Below, piece by piece: positions 61,794 through 64,000 of a stretch of 64,000 nt of DNA. The stretch comes from Sphingobacterium paludis. Its GTDB lineage: Bacteria > Bacteroidota > Bacteroidia > Sphingobacteriales > Sphingobacteriaceae. Position numbers and translations under genes: made by a program. Below the pieces are notes generated by a model. It did not search any database. It was not told the DNA's origin and worked only from the letters and a program-made list of their open reading frames with translations. The stretch spans positions 25,339 through 89,338 of the forward strand of contig NZ_SNZV01000013.1 of the NCBI RefSeq assembly GCF_004364125.1, read 5' to 3'. The stretch's first letter is position 1. Each line of letters begins with the position of its first letter.

Positions 61794-62233
61794 GAGCTTT
61801 AAGGTTTGTTAATAAAATGAATTCTGTCAGGTAGATTGGAGGGGACTATTTGATAGATACTATTAACTCGCTCATATATATAAGCCTAGGGCTATCAGAA
61901 ATCCATGGTTTAAAAAATATATATATTTGAATTTTTGAGATCTAGAAAATCGGAAATGTCATCTGAAAATAATAGAATGAATTCCAGAGCATTTTTGAGG
62001 ATGGGGTTATCAAAGCATTTTCAAGCCATTTGCCATTTAAAAGTATGTGTCGGTAAATCAGCTACTTTAATTTATCAGCTGAGTTTTTTGACAATCTAAA
62101 AGGGCTTCTGTATGAAGCTCGATGATAAGTAATGTATAAAAGGGGGCGTCTGAGGGTCGTTTGTTAGCGTACTCTGATTTCGATAAATCTGCGGAATTTT
62201 AAGGTGCATTGATTCGCTTTCGCATTCTAAATA
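61794..62233. other. Intergenic, no gene seen
   Basis: About 440 bp of A+T-rich DNA between the RadC and DUF2971 genes. The part next to 61793 must hold the RadC promoter. No gene, repeat or RNA was recognised. Confidence 0.5.
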
Positions 62234-63049
62234 CTAAACCTTAGTGATATAATCTTTTCGTGATATTACCTCAATTTCTCCAATTGATGCTGATACTGCA
62301 TCCTTGATTTCATGAATAGCCTCTGCGGATAAATTGTCTCCTAATATAATAGTTTGAAAGCAGTTCGTTGGAAGTATTATCCGCCTGTCTTCGGTGCTGG
62401 CTTCGAAATTCCAATACATTTTTGTTCTATACTCTTCTTCAAAAGACCATTGGGAAGTCTTGCAGTAGACTCTTTGAAAAAGTGCTGCTTCGTCGCTGGT
62501 GAAGGGTAGCGGATAAATAATTGGTAGCTTATCCATATAATGCACCGGACCTCCACCTCCAAGGTATTTAAATAGTTCGCTTGTTTTGTAACCTATACAT
62601 ATGCCATTACCATTGTCTGCGTATTTCTCCCACATTTTGTCATTGTTCCAATTTTCAGTTAAGCTAAGTATTCCGGTGCGTTTAAAATATTGTTCATCGA
62701 AATGATTCTGCCATTCCGCAAGTCTAAATTTATTTTTGAAGGGTGCTCTTTTTGTATGTGATCTAGCAAATTCGCGATGTTGTTGGCGAGTGAATTTTGA
62801 GTTAATCCTTTTCGAATCAAGGAAATAGTATTCGTATATCTGATTATCTTTAAGCAAATCGAACCTAGTTGGATTATGACAGTCTAATTGATCTTCAAAA
62901 GTGTTAGGTGAAGCTAGAAATACTTCTTTTTCAGTTATAAACCGCTTATGATATGTATCTTCCCACGTTCTATATTTATAGACTGTAGGTGGAAGTTCTA
63001 ATTGGTCTAAAGTGGTTTGTCTTGTATTGACTATGAATTCTTTACTCAT
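62234..63049 (-). CDS. DUF2971 family protein
   Basis: The 271-residue protein matches DUF2971: PPTVYKYRTWEDTYHKRFIT, EVFLASPNTFEDQLDCHNPT, GILSLTENWNNDKMWEKYAD, NGNGICIGYK, and KTSQWSFEEEYRTKMYW. The order YK.R.W-FLASP.TF.D-CLSL.....MW-.YA..H.G.CIGY is typical. This family often occurs in defence islands and mobile elements; the function is unknown. Single gene on the minus strand. Confidence 0.88.
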   Translation of the reverse strand: MSKEFIVNTRQTTLDQLELPPTVYKYRTWEDTYHKRFITEKEVFLASPNTFEDQLDCHNPTRFDLLKDNQIYEYYFLDSKRINSKFTRQQHREFARSHTKRAPFKNKFRLAEWQNHFDEQYFKRTGILSLTENWNNDKMWEKYADNGNGICIGYKTSELFKYLGGGGPVHYMDKLPIIYPLPFTSDEAALFQRVYCKTSQWSFEEEYRTKMYWNFEASTEDRRIILPTNCFQTIILGDNLSAEAIHEIKDAVSASIGEIEVISRKDYITKV

Positions 63050-63238
63050 TATGTTAGCGGTGAATTGAGTTTAAAGTTCGTCCTTTTCTGCGATATTTAC
63101 GCCTTCTTTATGGCTTATTTGATAAGTTATCAATGTATAAGTTGCTTACGTAATAATAGGTGAAATCGTAATCCACAATATTAACAGGCTTACACCTATA
63201 TAATATCATGGACTAACGATCTACAATGTAATATTCGC

Positions 63239-63871
63239 TTAATTGAAGACTTTTTCCAAAATTACATATCCTTTCACATTGCTACGCGATGTTCTACCGC
63301 TAAGCCTGAAAAATCGATTGAAATCCGACATGTATTTCTTCTTATTGCAATAAGGCAAATTGTACTTCTCGACCAAGCTTTTGAACGTAGTTCTAATCAT
63401 TTCAGTCGAATAGAACTCATTGGTGCTAAATGTAGAGTTCATCTCATCCAAAAAGTCGTAATTACCGGCTCCAGTATGCTCCTTGTCATATTTCACTATC
63501 GCGTCAGCAATATGCTTTTTTGAGTAGGCGATCTTACAAAGCTGTTCTTTTCCAAGCTTGTGATACGCATCAATTACATCGGGATACTTTTTCTTTAGCT
63601 GATCAAGAGCCTCTTCTTTGAAGTCAATAAAGAAACCTTCCGGCGTTGGGCTGAAAATGTCATCGAGGCGCTCTGCTATACTGCGCACGTTATCTATATA
63701 GTTCATTACGCCTTTTACCCGAGGATAGAAACTGTTTAAAGCAAATAGATAGTCTTTCGTGTTTAAAGTGAATTGCTTGGTCAAGTTCTCCGATCTTAAA
63801 GCGTTTCTTAATAGCTCTGGATTCGTGAAATGCGATTTTAGTTCTTCCTTTTGAAGATAGTTGTCAACCAT
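63239..63871 (-). CDS. Uncharacterised island protein
   Basis: The 210-residue product begins MVDNYLQKEELKSHFTNPEL and is mostly helical and charged; the end reads FNRFFRLSGRTSRSNVKGYV followed by ILEKVFN. No domain is recognised; the tail recalls the end of primase-like proteins of mobile elements, but weakly. The frame stays open about 25 codons upstream to a TAA near 63947, with coding-like text (TLPFLKEDGRLNYF), so the true start may lie further up with a non-ATG codon, or the gene may be a 5'-broken fragment. Confidence 0.55.
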   Translation of the reverse strand: MVDNYLQKEELKSHFTNPELLRNALRSENLTKQFTLNTKDYLFALNSFYPRVKGVMNYIDNVRSIAERLDDIFSPTPEGFFIDFKEEALDQLKKKYPDVIDAYHKLGKEQLCKIAYSKKHIADAIVKYDKEHTGAGNYDFLDEMNSTFSTNEFYSTEMIRTTFKSLVEKYNLPYCNKKKYMSDFNRFFRLSGRTSRSNVKGYVILEKVFN

Positions 63872-64000
63872 GAAGTAATTTAACCTTCCGTCTTCTTTTA
63901 GAAATGGGAGTGTAACTCCAACTGTGTCAGTGGATAATTAATCTAACCCTAAAAGCCTCTATTGAGCTTGAGTCTATCCCCAAACCTAATGTAAAGTTGC

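Noticed and set aside
63239..63871. Tyrosine integrase or primase at the right edge
   Set aside because: No R...HxxR...Y pattern and no primase motif could be found.

Overview
The window looks like a chromosomal segment of a member of the Bacteroidota, most likely the Sphingobacteriaceae. Three tRNA genes carry the promoter pattern of this phylum: TTTG, an 18-20 nt spacer, then TAnnTTTG, in each case TACTTTTG. The protein families fit as well: DUF4407, DUF4342, DUF3810, a TonB receptor, the ABC permease/M1 peptidase fusion, GH29 and GH32 hydrolases, and lipoproteins with a Cys right after a hydrophobic leader. No rRNA, CRISPR array or complete transposase was seen.

Layout: 1-4.1 kb is all on the minus strand: a cut QEGLA-motif protein with an N-formylglutamate amidohydrolase relative, an FMN reductase, and a DUF4342 / DUF4407 / unknown gene run. 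4.2-8.8 kb holds an ABC exporter ATPase and a permease fused to an M1-type peptidase. 8.8-10.1 kb is an array of about 102-bp palindromic repeats with a small GIY-YIG nuclease gene sitting where the loop of one unit should be. 10.1-19.3 kb is housekeeping and envelope genes: TonB receptor, phospholipase C-like protein, glycosyltransferase, FKBP, aldo/keto reductase, pirin, YceI and an alpha-oxoamine synthase. tRNA-Arg and tRNA-Ser follow at 19.6-20.2 kb. 20.4-27.4 kb is an A+T-richer accessory stretch with an AraC regulator, acetyltransferase, two alpha/beta hydrolases, a GH18 lipoprotein and a propeller-like lipoprotein. 27.6-30.4 kb holds a CLC-type transporter under what looks like a fluoride riboswitch, DUF423, a rhodanese and a second, secreted YceI.

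30.5-39.8 kb is a complete L-fucose locus: AraC regulator, FucP symporter, mutarotase, UxaA-type dehydratase, GH29 fucosidase, two SDRs, an FAH-family hydrolase and a lactonase. Together they would free L-fucose from glycans, import it and oxidise it without phosphorylation to pyruvate and lactate. 40-54.6 kb is mixed chromosomal genes (CDF transporter, YkvA, YceH, deacetylase-family hydrolase, nucleoid-associated protein, DUF3810, two MFS carriers, DUF2891, HtpG) ending in a fructan module (sugar porter plus GH32 with an N-terminal extension). Four low-complexity AAAAGT-type repeat tracts lie between these genes.

From tRNA-His (54.94 kb) to the right edge the DNA becomes visibly A+T-rich and looks like a genomic island with probable anti-phage content: a DUF262 protein overlapping a HEPN RNase-like gene, a NACHT NTPase, a lipoprotein, a RadC/JAB protein with a small membrane protein, a DUF2971 protein and an unrecognised gene. 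No integrase is visible in the window. Several starts are placed downstream of the longest reading frame because the longer versions use TTG or run through a terminator or promoter; these choices are stated gene by gene. All names come from reading the sequence; no search was run.
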